Below are positions 57,822 to 64,000 of a stretch of DNA of 64,000 nt, piece by piece. The translations under genes and the position numbers were made by a program. Source of the stretch: Candidatus Woesearchaeota archaeon (GTDB lineage Archaea > Nanobdellota > Nanobdellia > Woesearchaeales > JACPBV01); assembly GCA_019322475.1 (NCBI GenBank), contig JAHWIN010000011.1:1-64000 (forward strand), given 5' to 3'. A model generated the notes under the pieces. It searched no databases, was not told the origin of the DNA, and saw only the letters and a list, made by a program, of their open reading frames with translations. Each line of letters starts with the position of its first letter. The first letter of the stretch is position 1.

Positions 57822-60038
57822 TTATATCCTATATCCAGAATCAGTTATCTCTTTTATCCTTTTTGCCTTTAAGGTTCCTATCTTTTCTACCTTCTTCAGC
57901 TCCTCTTCGCCGGCATTGACAACGCCCTTTACAGAGCCAAACTCCCTTAATAATGGCTTTGCTAATGTGGCCCCTACGCCTGGAAGGGCGCCTATTATGT
58001 ACTCCTGCCACTCGTTCAACGGCATCTCCCTTTTAGCGTTATGCATGCTGAAATCACTTCCCCCTTCCTCCTGCTCCCTTTTGGCTATTATCTTTAGGAA
58101 TGCAGAGCTTTCCCTGCTGTTCTTGGTGAAGATTACAGGAACCCCATAGCTTACAGCTATTGTAGAGATCATGCCCCTTATAGAGTTGGGATGGACATTC
58201 CTTATTGAATAGATATCCCCCTCGCCCTCTACCATGACCAAAGGCCTTTCAAAATTCTTTCGTAGCTCTTTAACCTGCTGGAGCAGCCTGCCGTCGATTA
58301 TTGAATTGACAAAATCCTCTGAGGTCTTGAACTCTACCCCTATCCTGGATGAAAGCAGGTAATCAGCATTGTCCATCTTCTCAAGCTGTATCTTTGCACC
58401 AAGGTCTATGAGCTCTTTTATCACAGCAGACCCCTTCTCCCTGTGATCCACTATTATCTTTACTTTTTCATCAGGGGCAGAATATCTCTCAAGCGTGGGC
58501 TGCGAGCTTAATTTCACCCCCAGCTTTCTTTTTATCTGGTCAAGTGTCCTGTACATCCTCTTCTCCTTGTGGTGTGCAGACCACTTATATCCCACATCCC
58601 TTGTTTCCAAAGCCATCAGTACTATAACTCTTCCGGATTCATGCCTGCCTGTCCTCCCCCTTCTTTGTATGGTCCTTATTGCAGAAGGGATAGGCTCATA
58701 GAATATGACCAAAGGGACCTTAGGTACGTCAAGGCCCTCCTCCCCTACAGATGTTGCCACAAGGACATTGAACTCCCCTTCCCTGAACTTATCTAATACA
58801 TCTCTCTGCTCCTTCTGGCTTAATCCGGTTCCTTCTTTCTTGGTCTGTCCTACAAAAAGTTTCGCCTTGACCCCGGGAATTGTCCCTAGCTCATTTACTA
58901 TCCCTGCAGCATTGTCCCTGTATTGGTTAAAAACGATAAGCTTTAGGCTGTTATTTTCCTCTATCCCTTTCCTGATTATCCTCTTAAGCTCTGCAAGCTT
59001 GGGATGCATCACCTTTTCCTCAAAAAGCTTGTACAGCTTCGCCCTTGATATCCTGAAATTTATGTCGCTTACTATGTTCTTGACAGCCTTTGTCTTGCCG
59101 CTGGCTGCATCTTTTTGCAGTTTCTCAAGATAGCTGTGAAGCGCGCTTACACCCTGGGTTTCAAGAAGCTCGACAGCATGCTGTATCTTCATTATCTCTG
59201 CCAATAAGGATATTGCCTTCCATACTACAAAATCCCTTTCTCCTGAAGCAGCCCTCCCCCTTAGCTGGGCCTGCAGCTTTAGAAGGTCTGTTTTGTTCAC
59301 ATACTTCAGCTCTATATCCTTCCTGTGAAGTATCCCCCATGCCTTTAGTTTTTCAACCCTTTCTTTTAGAAAAAGGGCAAGCTGCTTTTGGATATCCTTG
59401 AACTCCTGTGGAAGCTTGACCTTTACCCAGTCTATCTTGATATCCTGCACATAAGGCTTTACATCAGGGTCATCATCAGTCCTTACCTCTATCTGCTCTA
59501 TGCTCAGGTTTGTGCATATCTCTTCTATCTTCTCAATCTCAGTTCCGGGAGAAGCGGTCAATGCCAATATTCTTGGATATTTTGCCCTCTTTACATACTG
59601 CTTTGCCAGCCACACATAAGCGTAATCCCCGACAGCCCTGTGCGCCTCATCAACACCCAATAAGGAGACATCATCAAGCTTTATCCTCCCTGCTATAACA
59701 TCATTCTCAAGCCCCTGCGGCGTAGAGAATATTATCTTTGAGTTTTCCCATAGCTCAGCCCTTTTCTCAGGCTTGACATAGCCTGTAAAGACAGCCATCT
59801 TCTCTTCAGCGATTTCAAAATATTTCTTAAAGACCTCCAGGTACTGGTCTATAAGCGGCCTTGTCGGCCCTATAAAAAGAACCTTGCTCAAAGGATATAA
59901 TCTCATCCTATGTGCAGCAAGCATGAGGAATATGTTCGTCTTCCCCAGCCCTGTAGGAAGCACGACCAGGCTGTTCTTGGCTGCACAGCTGTTGAAGATG
60001 GTCTGCTGGTAAAGCCTGGGCTCAAAGTTTTTTATCAT
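57822..60038 (-). CDS. hef: Hef/FANCM-type helicase-nuclease
   Basis: A 738-residue protein with a superfamily 2 helicase (Walker A LPTGLGKTN, DEAH in GVDEAHRAVGDYAYV, motif VI QRRGRTGRHESG), an XPF/ERCC4 nuclease (VDHREKGSAVIKEL, then GVEFKTSEDFVNSIIDGRLLQQ) and tandem helix-hairpin-helix motifs (LPGVGATLAKPLLREFGS). Hef processes stalled replication forks. The nuclease core is Glu-Phe-Lys where the family usually has Glu-Arg-Lys; the catalytic Glu and Lys remain. Length matches euryarchaeal Hef. The operon with the RQC-UvrD helicase suggests joint fork repair. Confidence 0.93.
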   Translation of the reverse strand: MIKNFEPRLYQQTIFNSCAAKNSLVVLPTGLGKTNIFLMLAAHRMRLYPLSKVLFIGPTRPLIDQYLEVFKKYFEIAEEKMAVFTGYVKPEKRAELWENSKIIFSTPQGLENDVIAGRIKLDDVSLLGVDEAHRAVGDYAYVWLAKQYVKRAKYPRILALTASPGTEIEKIEEICTNLSIEQIEVRTDDDPDVKPYVQDIKIDWVKVKLPQEFKDIQKQLALFLKERVEKLKAWGILHRKDIELKYVNKTDLLKLQAQLRGRAASGERDFVVWKAISLLAEIMKIQHAVELLETQGVSALHSYLEKLQKDAASGKTKAVKNIVSDINFRISRAKLYKLFEEKVMHPKLAELKRIIRKGIEENNSLKLIVFNQYRDNAAGIVNELGTIPGVKAKLFVGQTKKEGTGLSQKEQRDVLDKFREGEFNVLVATSVGEEGLDVPKVPLVIFYEPIPSAIRTIQRRGRTGRHESGRVIVLMALETRDVGYKWSAHHKEKRMYRTLDQIKRKLGVKLSSQPTLERYSAPDEKVKIIVDHREKGSAVIKELIDLGAKIQLEKMDNADYLLSSRIGVEFKTSEDFVNSIIDGRLLQQVKELRKNFERPLVMVEGEGDIYSIRNVHPNSIRGMISTIAVSYGVPVIFTKNSRESSAFLKIIAKREQEEGGSDFSMHNAKREMPLNEWQEYIIGALPGVGATLAKPLLREFGSVKGVVNAGEEELKKVEKIGTLKAKRIKEITDSGYRI

Positions 60039-60099
60039 TCAAGCCAGAAGCAAGCTGCATTTCTTTATATATCTTTTTGATAAGTCTTTCCCTTCTCCC

Positions 60100-60657
60100 T
60101 TAATAATCATGCCCCGGAGCAAGTATCTTATATCCTATTTTCCCAATCTTCTCCAGGCTCCCTTCCATCTTTCCAGGGTCAGAAAAAGGAAAATCAACCC
60201 TCCCAAACCCGTTGAAGAAAAGGGTGTCTCCGGAAAATAATACTTTTTCCTTCTCATAATAGATGCAGACGCTCCCTTTTGTATGCCCCGGCGTATCTAT
60301 TATCTTAAGGCCTGAAAAGTCCCTCAGCTCATTCAGCTTTGCCTTGAACTCCTCAGCAAGGACAGGGTCCCCTATAGCATACATCCTGTTCTTGTTAAGC
60401 AGGCTTATCTCTCCCTTAGAGGCATAAAACCTTGCATTGGGGAAAAGATCATAGTTCCCGATATGGTCATAATGAAGATGGGTAAACAATACCCTGTTGA
60501 CATTCTCCAGGCCGACAGCATTTTTAAGTTCCCTCTCAACAAGATCCCTATAAGCCCTAGGCCCTGTATCTATTACGATCTTCTCCTTGAGGTCAAGAAA
60601 ATAGACATTGCTGTCAACGTTCAGCTTCCATACCCTTGGGGCTATCTCTTCCATCAT
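60100..60657 (-). CDS. Metallo-beta-lactamase-fold hydrolase
   Basis: A 185-residue hydrolase of the glyoxalase II-like group: THLHYDHIGN supplies the His-x-His-x-Asp-His zinc site, DTPGHTKGSV the third His, FSGDTLF the bridging Asp and LAPGHDY the last His. The size is small, close to a minimal fold. It may act on thioesters such as S-acyl-glutathione analogues or acyl-CoA; the true substrate is unknown. A TATA-like stretch (about 60675-60685 on the minus strand) lies just upstream. Confidence 0.85.
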   Translation of the reverse strand: MMEEIAPRVWKLNVDSNVYFLDLKEKIVIDTGPRAYRDLVERELKNAVGLENVNRVLFTHLHYDHIGNYDLFPNARFYASKGEISLLNKNRMYAIGDPVLAEEFKAKLNELRDFSGLKIIDTPGHTKGSVCIYYEKEKVLFSGDTLFFNGFGRVDFPFSDPGKMEGSLEKIGKIGYKILAPGHDY

Positions 60658-60746
60658 TAAAAAAGTTACCCTAAGCAGATATATAAATCTTTAGCCGCAC
60701 AATCTCCAGATAGGGTATAGCTTGCTTAATAACCTAATGACCTTAT

Positions 60747-61076
60747 CTAAGGCCAGTTAAAATGCCCTTTTATAAAGCCCTGCTCATGTAGATAATAGCT
60801 GAATATGGCGCCTAAGACAAACAGGACAGTGGTGGCCAGCCAGTTGCCATATCTGGACCCTAGAAGATACCCTATAAGGAACCCCAAGATTGTCAGGGCG
60901 TAAGGAAGCACCATAGTTTTTTTCCTGGCATATATCCATCTTCCTGCCATCATCCCGACAACAAAGATTATCATGTAGCTGAGCACAGCGCTTGGCGCCA
61001 GCAATGAGAATACGAACCCTGTAACAAGAAGTATAAAGGCTATGAACTCTACCCAGTTTCCCATATCCATTAACAT
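60747..61076 (-). CDS. Small polytopic membrane protein
   Basis: A 109-residue protein with about four membrane helices. GxxxG-like glycines (FLIGYLLGSRYG) suggest tight helix packing. No family is recognised. It starts 3 nt after the stop of the M50-like gene and so forms a two-gene operon with it. It may be a subunit or partner of that membrane protein. Confidence 0.6.
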   Translation of the reverse strand: MLMDMGNWVEFIAFILLVTGFVFSLLAPSAVLSYMIIFVVGMMAGRWIYARKKTMVLPYALTILGFLIGYLLGSRYGNWLATTVLFVLGAIFSYYLHEQGFIKGHFNWP

Positions 61077-61079
61077 TTT

Positions 61080-61847
61080 TTATCTTTTGGGCCAGGGCCC
61101 GCTCCATGCTTTTCTTTCAAAAAATAGGTAATACAGCAGCCAGCATATTACCCCTATGGCTATCGAACCGAAAACAGCCATCAGCACATTTATGTCAAGA
61201 AGCAGCAATACTGCTGCAGCGATTACTACGCTGAAGATAAACGCATATGCCATCCTGCTTCCAAAATAAAGCCTGTTCCCGCTTAGAGGCGGTATCGGGA
61301 GTATGTCATAGACAGCAAAGATAAGGCAGAACACGATCAGCTTTTCTATCAGTGCGCTATAAGCAAAAGCATTGACTATCTTGAAAAATGCGGCTATCGT
61401 TATAAGCGTAAATGTCCCTGCCACAGCAATCATCCCGTGCTGGAAATAGCCCAGCCCATACCTGAAGTGGCCTATCCTGTGTCCGGCAAGATGGTGTATC
61501 ATGATGCCTCCTGGCAAAAGGACCCATACCCTGCCCCTGGATATGAAAGCAAAGACCAGCCCTATCAAAAGCCCGGTCATCCACATCTTATATTCAGTAT
61601 TGTATCCTACGCTCCAGCCAGCCAGCTTCTGCACAAAGTTATATATGATGAGGACCAACGTAACTATCAGCGCAGCATTGAACCAGTTAAATAATCCTGT
61701 GGCAAGGCTGAACCTCTCTTTGCCCCACTCATCAAAGGATATTATGAAAGAGATTATGGCTATGGATATGATAAATCCTCTTAGCTCGGCAGGGTTAAAC
61801 TTGTAGTATCTCTTTATCTTCCCTCCCATATCGACTAAACGGCCCAT
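61080..61847 (-). CDS. Site-2-protease-like (M50) membrane protein with a degenerate active site
   Basis: A 255-residue protein with about six membrane helices. The region HHLAGHRIGHFRYGL occupies the place of the HExxH helix of M50 proteases (often HEFGH), but the Glu is replaced by Leu. The second site, DILPIPPLSGNRLYFG, corresponds to NxxPxxxLDGxxxx, with Ser for the metal-binding Asp. The overall fold is kept but key catalytic residues are lost, so it is probably not an active protease. It lies upstream of, and 3 nt from, the four-helix protein gene. Confidence 0.65.
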   Translation of the reverse strand: MGRLVDMGGKIKRYYKFNPAELRGFIISIAIISFIISFDEWGKERFSLATGLFNWFNAALIVTLVLIIYNFVQKLAGWSVGYNTEYKMWMTGLLIGLVFAFISRGRVWVLLPGGIMIHHLAGHRIGHFRYGLGYFQHGMIAVAGTFTLITIAAFFKIVNAFAYSALIEKLIVFCLIFAVYDILPIPPLSGNRLYFGSRMAYAFIFSVVIAAAVLLLLDINVLMAVFGSIAIGVICWLLYYLFFERKAWSGPWPKR

Positions 61848-61869
61848 CTTACACTATAACTAACCTCCT

Positions 61870-62607
61870 CTATATATAAATATTTTGGGTTTGGTGGTCC
61901 ACGCTTATAGAATAACTCACATCAACCTTATTTATCCCCTTTTTGACCATATCTATAATTTCATCCTCATGCCCAGCCCCCATCACAGCCAGTATTTTCT
62001 TATCCTCTTTCATCTTCATAAGCTTGACCAGCTTTTTAGCCATCACCTTATTCCTCTCCTCGATAAGCACCTTATAGATGTTAGGATACCTTTTCTTGAC
62101 TTTCCCTACCAGCTTCTTTATTATCTTCTTGCTCGGCACAGTCCTCAGGTCAAACTCCACCTCCCTTTTCCTTAGGGCAACAGCCTTGAATACATCCACT
62201 ATAAAATTCCACTTCTCCTTCCATGTGATAGACTTTGAGAGCCTCCTTAAGGTGATCTCGATGTTCTGGTCTATCAGCGCCAGCTCTATCTTGTTTTTCC
62301 TGGCAAGCCTTACAGCCTGCTTCATCTCAGATCCTGGCATCACCCCTACATACTCCCCCAGTTTTTTTTCAGCCCACGCCCCTATCAGGGAAAAAAGAAA
62401 GCCTTTGAATCCGATCTTAAATATATTATAGAGCCTTACCTTCTCTTTTTTGGAGCTCATCAGTGCATAAAGCCTTTGTTTATCCAGCTCTAAGGCAATT
62501 ACATCCGGCTTTTTCTTTTCTATAGCCTCCTTGACCTCGTCCAGGCTCTGTTTTGCTATATGCGAAGTCCCGATTATGCTTAGATTCCTGTATTCTTCCA
62601 TAACCAA
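61870..62607 (-). CDS. TraB/PrgY family protein
   Basis: A 245-residue protein with the TraB signatures: SIIGTSHIAKQSLDEV (Gly-Thr-x-His), VIALELDKQR, YVGVMPGSEMKQAVRLARKNKIELALIDQ, and a C-terminal GAGHEDEI. The family is related to the Tiki/ChaN/TraB metalloprotease-like fold; bacterial PrgY lowers extracellular pheromone. Unlike many archaeal members it has no C-terminal membrane helices. A TATA box (GATATATAAAT, about 62622-62633 on the minus strand) is about 20-25 nt from the ATG, so the message is probably leaderless. Confidence 0.85.
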   Translation of the reverse strand: MVMEEYRNLSIIGTSHIAKQSLDEVKEAIEKKKPDVIALELDKQRLYALMSSKKEKVRLYNIFKIGFKGFLFSLIGAWAEKKLGEYVGVMPGSEMKQAVRLARKNKIELALIDQNIEITLRRLSKSITWKEKWNFIVDVFKAVALRKREVEFDLRTVPSKKIIKKLVGKVKKRYPNIYKVLIEERNKVMAKKLVKLMKMKEDKKILAVMGAGHEDEIIDMVKKGINKVDVSYSISVDHQTQNIYI

Positions 62608-62730
62608 AGAAAAATCGCTACATTTATATATCTAATGTTATACATCATCCTATGCCCGCTATTATAGTGGATGGCGTGTGTATTTTGTTTGTACGTTTGT
62701 ATTGATTCAACAAGACTGGAGGGGATTTCA

Positions 62731-63009
62731 ATGCTGAAGATGAAAAGGATTTCAGAAACATATGATATGAAGGTATTTACAGATACAGGGGATTATTTCG
62801 GTGATATTGAAGAGTCTATACTTGCTACAAATAAGGTTTTCGGATGGAGGGTAAAGGCCACAAAGAACTCCTTTTTGACAAAGGTTCTTGGTTCAGCAAA
62901 AGGCGTTATAGTGCCTCACCAGTTGGTAAAGGCAATAGGTGACATCCTTATCATAAGCAAGGCAGCTGTTCCTTCTTATTCAGGTGAAGAGGGAGAAGCA
63001 CATTCATGA
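62731..63009 (+). CDS. PRC-barrel domain protein
   Basis: About 92 residues. MKRISETYDMKVFTDTGDYFGDIEE and VIVPHQLVKAIGDILIIS are the features of PRC-barrel proteins, small beta barrels found in archaea in variable contexts, including cell division (CdpB-type) and RNA processing. The frame opens at 62671, but a strong GGAGGGGAT Shine-Dalgarno just before 62731 fixes the start. A second copy of the 41-bp dispersed repeat begins two bases after its stop. Confidence 0.85.
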   Translation: MLKMKRISETYDMKVFTDTGDYFGDIEESILATNKVFGWRVKATKNSFLTKVLGSAKGVIVPHQLVKAIGDILIISKAAVPSYSGEEGEAHS

Positions 63010-63011
63010 TT

Positions 63012-63052
63012 GATTGCTCAAACTGGATACCTGCCTCTCAGCTTGCTGCGGT
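63012..63052 (+). repeat. Copy B of the 41-bp dispersed intergenic repeat
   Basis: It matches 9209-9249 at 35 of 41 positions, without gaps. In this copy the hairpin arms have one mismatch (CAAACTG against CAGCTTG), but an outer pairing, TCAAAC (63018-63023) with GTTTGA (63051-63056), is possible. It lies just after the PRC-barrel gene stop and about 100 nt before the tRNA gene. Confidence 0.6.
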
Positions 63053-63123
63053 TTGAACTATCTCATCCTTAACAGCCTATCTTTATCTGTAGGGCATGTT
63101 TTCTTAGCCCTCCATTTTGCTAA

Positions 63124-63133
63124 AATATTTAAA
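63124..63133 (+). promoter_or_regulatory. TATA box of the tRNA-Gly gene
   Basis: AATATTTAAA lies about 28 nt upstream of the first base of the mature tRNA, the usual distance for archaeal tRNA promoters. Confidence 0.6.
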
Positions 63134-63157
63134 CTAACCCTTTCTACTTTACTGTAT

Positions 63158-63259
63158 ACGGCAGTGGTCTAGTGGCTATGATTCGAGCTTCCCAAGCTCG
63201 CTACCCGGGAGATTGCAGCCTTTCGCTGCAATCCGGGGATTCAAGTCCCGGCTGCCGTA
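63158..63259 (+). tRNA. tRNA-Gly(CCC) with a 30-nt intron in the T-arm
   Basis: Acceptor arms ACGGCAG (63158-63164) and CTGCCGT (63252-63258) pair fully, followed by discriminator A (63259); CCA is not encoded. The anticodon stem CGAGC/GCTCG frames TTCCCAA, with anticodon CCC at 63191-63193, reading GGG. After the T-stem 5' strand CCGGG (63205-63209) the sequence is interrupted. Removing 63210-63239 gives CCGGG-TTCAAGT-CCCGG, a perfect T-arm, and a 72-nt tRNA. At the junctions a 4-bp helix (63204-63207 with 63234-63237) is flanked by 3-nt bulges GGA (63208-63210) and GAT (63238-63240): the bulge-helix-bulge recognised by archaeal splicing endonuclease. The intron itself is a 9-bp hairpin with loop CTTTC. 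The flanks extend the acceptor pairing to GTATACGGCAG/CTGCCGTATAC. Confidence 0.9.
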
Positions 63260-63335
63260 TACATCTTTTGATCTTGACAGGATAGGTTTTTTCAAATAGC
63301 AAATTTTATAAACAATAAGGATAAAATCAAATCCT

Positions 63336-63917
63336 ATGGCATGGACATTTTTGCACGAACTTAAGAGGAAAGCTATCCACGTTACTATACTTCTTATCAT
63401 ACTCCTTTATTCCCTCTTGGAAAAAAATATCTCTAAGCAGATGTCTCTATTTGTGCTTGTTTTTATCCTTTTGTTCATCCTTCTTATGGAGTATATAAGG
63501 CTTGAGCTTAATATAGAGATTCCTGTACTGCAGCAGATAATCAGGGCAAAGGAAGAAAGAAGGATGCATGGAGCTACATACTTCCTTTCAGCCACCATAA
63601 TCTCTCTGGCGGTCTTTGACTTCAGGATAGCGCTGGCAGCCCTTCTTATGGCTGTTTTTGGAGATATGTTTGCAGCGATAATAGGCCATAGGTTTGGGAA
63701 GACCCTGCTCTTTAAGAATAAGACGCTAAGCGGCTGCTTGGCAGAACTGGTCATAAACCTTATCGTAGGCCTGATAGTCCTGAACAACATCTATATAATA
63801 ACCTCCATGGCATTTACAGCTACGATTGTAGAATCATTCGTCAGTGAGCTTGACGACAACCTCTTTGTCCCCTTGTTTGCAGGTTTTGTAGGGCAGCTAT
63901 TGTTCTTCTTGATATGA
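63336..63917 (+). CDS. Dolichol kinase/Dgk1/VTE5-family membrane kinase
   Basis: A 193-residue protein with about six membrane helices. KRKAIHVT near the start and AVFGDMFAAIIGHRFGKT are the conserved motifs of the CTP-using lipid kinase family that includes SEC59 dolichol kinase, yeast diacylglycerol kinase Dgk1 and phytol kinase; the Gly-Asp and Gly-Lys residues bind the nucleotide. It could phosphorylate a polyprenol for glycosylation or diacylglycerol to phosphatidic acid; both fit other genes in the window. The start at 63336 is preceded by the AT-rich element AAATTTTATAAA about 25 nt upstream. The 83 nt after its stop (63918-64000) hold no gene that I can identify. Confidence 0.8.
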   Translation: MAWTFLHELKRKAIHVTILLIILLYSLLEKNISKQMSLFVLVFILLFILLMEYIRLELNIEIPVLQQIIRAKEERRMHGATYFLSATIISLAVFDFRIALAALLMAVFGDMFAAIIGHRFGKTLLFKNKTLSGCLAELVINLIVGLIVLNNIYIITSMAFTATIVESFVSELDDNLFVPLFAGFVGQLLFFLI

Positions 63918-64000
63918 AATTTTTACACAAGGCAGCAGGTGTTACAAAATCTGGTTGGCCATAGGCCTTTGTGCAAACTTTGAGCCCCTTTGCCTTGTTC

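Noticed and set aside
63176..63400. Minus-strand frame across the tRNA gene
   Set aside because: It covers the tRNA and the promoter of the next gene; no protein similarity is visible.
63925..63976. Possible hairpin after the last gene (ACACAAGGC with GCCTTTGTG)
   Set aside because: The pairing needs a bulge and a long loop, and the window ends too soon to judge whether it is part of a larger structure.

Overview
The window is archaeal. It carries a complete archaeal ribosomal-protein superoperon with SecY, plus RadA, RadB, RPA, Hef, a MBF1-type regulator, aIF1 and BRE/TATA-like promoters placed close to start codons. A primase whose small-subunit (PriS) and Fe-S large-subunit (PriL) parts are joined in one chain, very tight gene packing, and many short single-pass surface proteins with pilin-like N-termini point to a DPANN archaeon, most likely of the Woesearchaeota/Pacearchaeota kind. 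The lineage is an inference from gene content; no rRNA is present to confirm it.

Layout. Positions 1-834 hold the end of a surface/pilin-like locus. Positions 916-6325 hold a MBF1-like regulator and a minus-strand cell-envelope cluster with three glycosyltransferases, a membrane-anchored CPDC thioredoxin-like protein and one unknown. After radB (6408-7112), positions 7255-18997 form a striking acyl-CoA/lipid region: acyl-CoA carboxylase (carboxyltransferase, biotin carrier, biotin carboxylase), biotin ligase, thioesterase, acyl-CoA dehydrogenase, EtfB/EtfA, two PlsC-type acyltransferases and a GpsA-type glycerol-3-phosphate dehydrogenase. This is the parts list for handling fatty acyl groups and building bacterial-type ester-linked phosphatidic acid. 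A Dgk1/dolichol-kinase-like membrane kinase at the right end (63336-63917) may belong to the same metabolism.

Positions 19013-25188 hold information-processing genes (uS2, 2'-5' RNA ligase-like ThpR, a TRAM protein, RadA with a conserved partner, RPA). They are interrupted by a 210-bp near-perfect inverted-repeat element flanked by 8-bp direct repeats, which looks like a MITE. Positions 25331-32737 are a ten-gene minus-strand operon of membrane-anchored surface proteins, including two very short ones, a thrombospondin-type Ca-binding protein, a degenerate amidase-like protein and a protein with cysteine-knot-like repeats. A second set of five such genes lies at 34035-36959. Between them a divergent pair encodes an AbrB-nucleotidyltransferase fusion and a small partner.

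Positions 37109-52053 are the ribosomal superoperon (uL3 to SecY, YidC-like, eL34, eL14). RNase P p29, adk and cmk are absent from the places they occupy in many archaea. Positions 52332-60657 encode replication and repair proteins (fused primase, Toprim protein, an unusual RQC-UvrD-HRDC helicase, Hef) plus HtpX and a metallo-beta-lactamase-fold hydrolase. The right end holds membrane proteins (one apparently a dead site-2 protease), a TraB-family protein, a PRC-barrel protein, and a tRNA-Gly(CCC) interrupted by a 30-nt intron in its T-arm with a clear bulge-helix-bulge motif.
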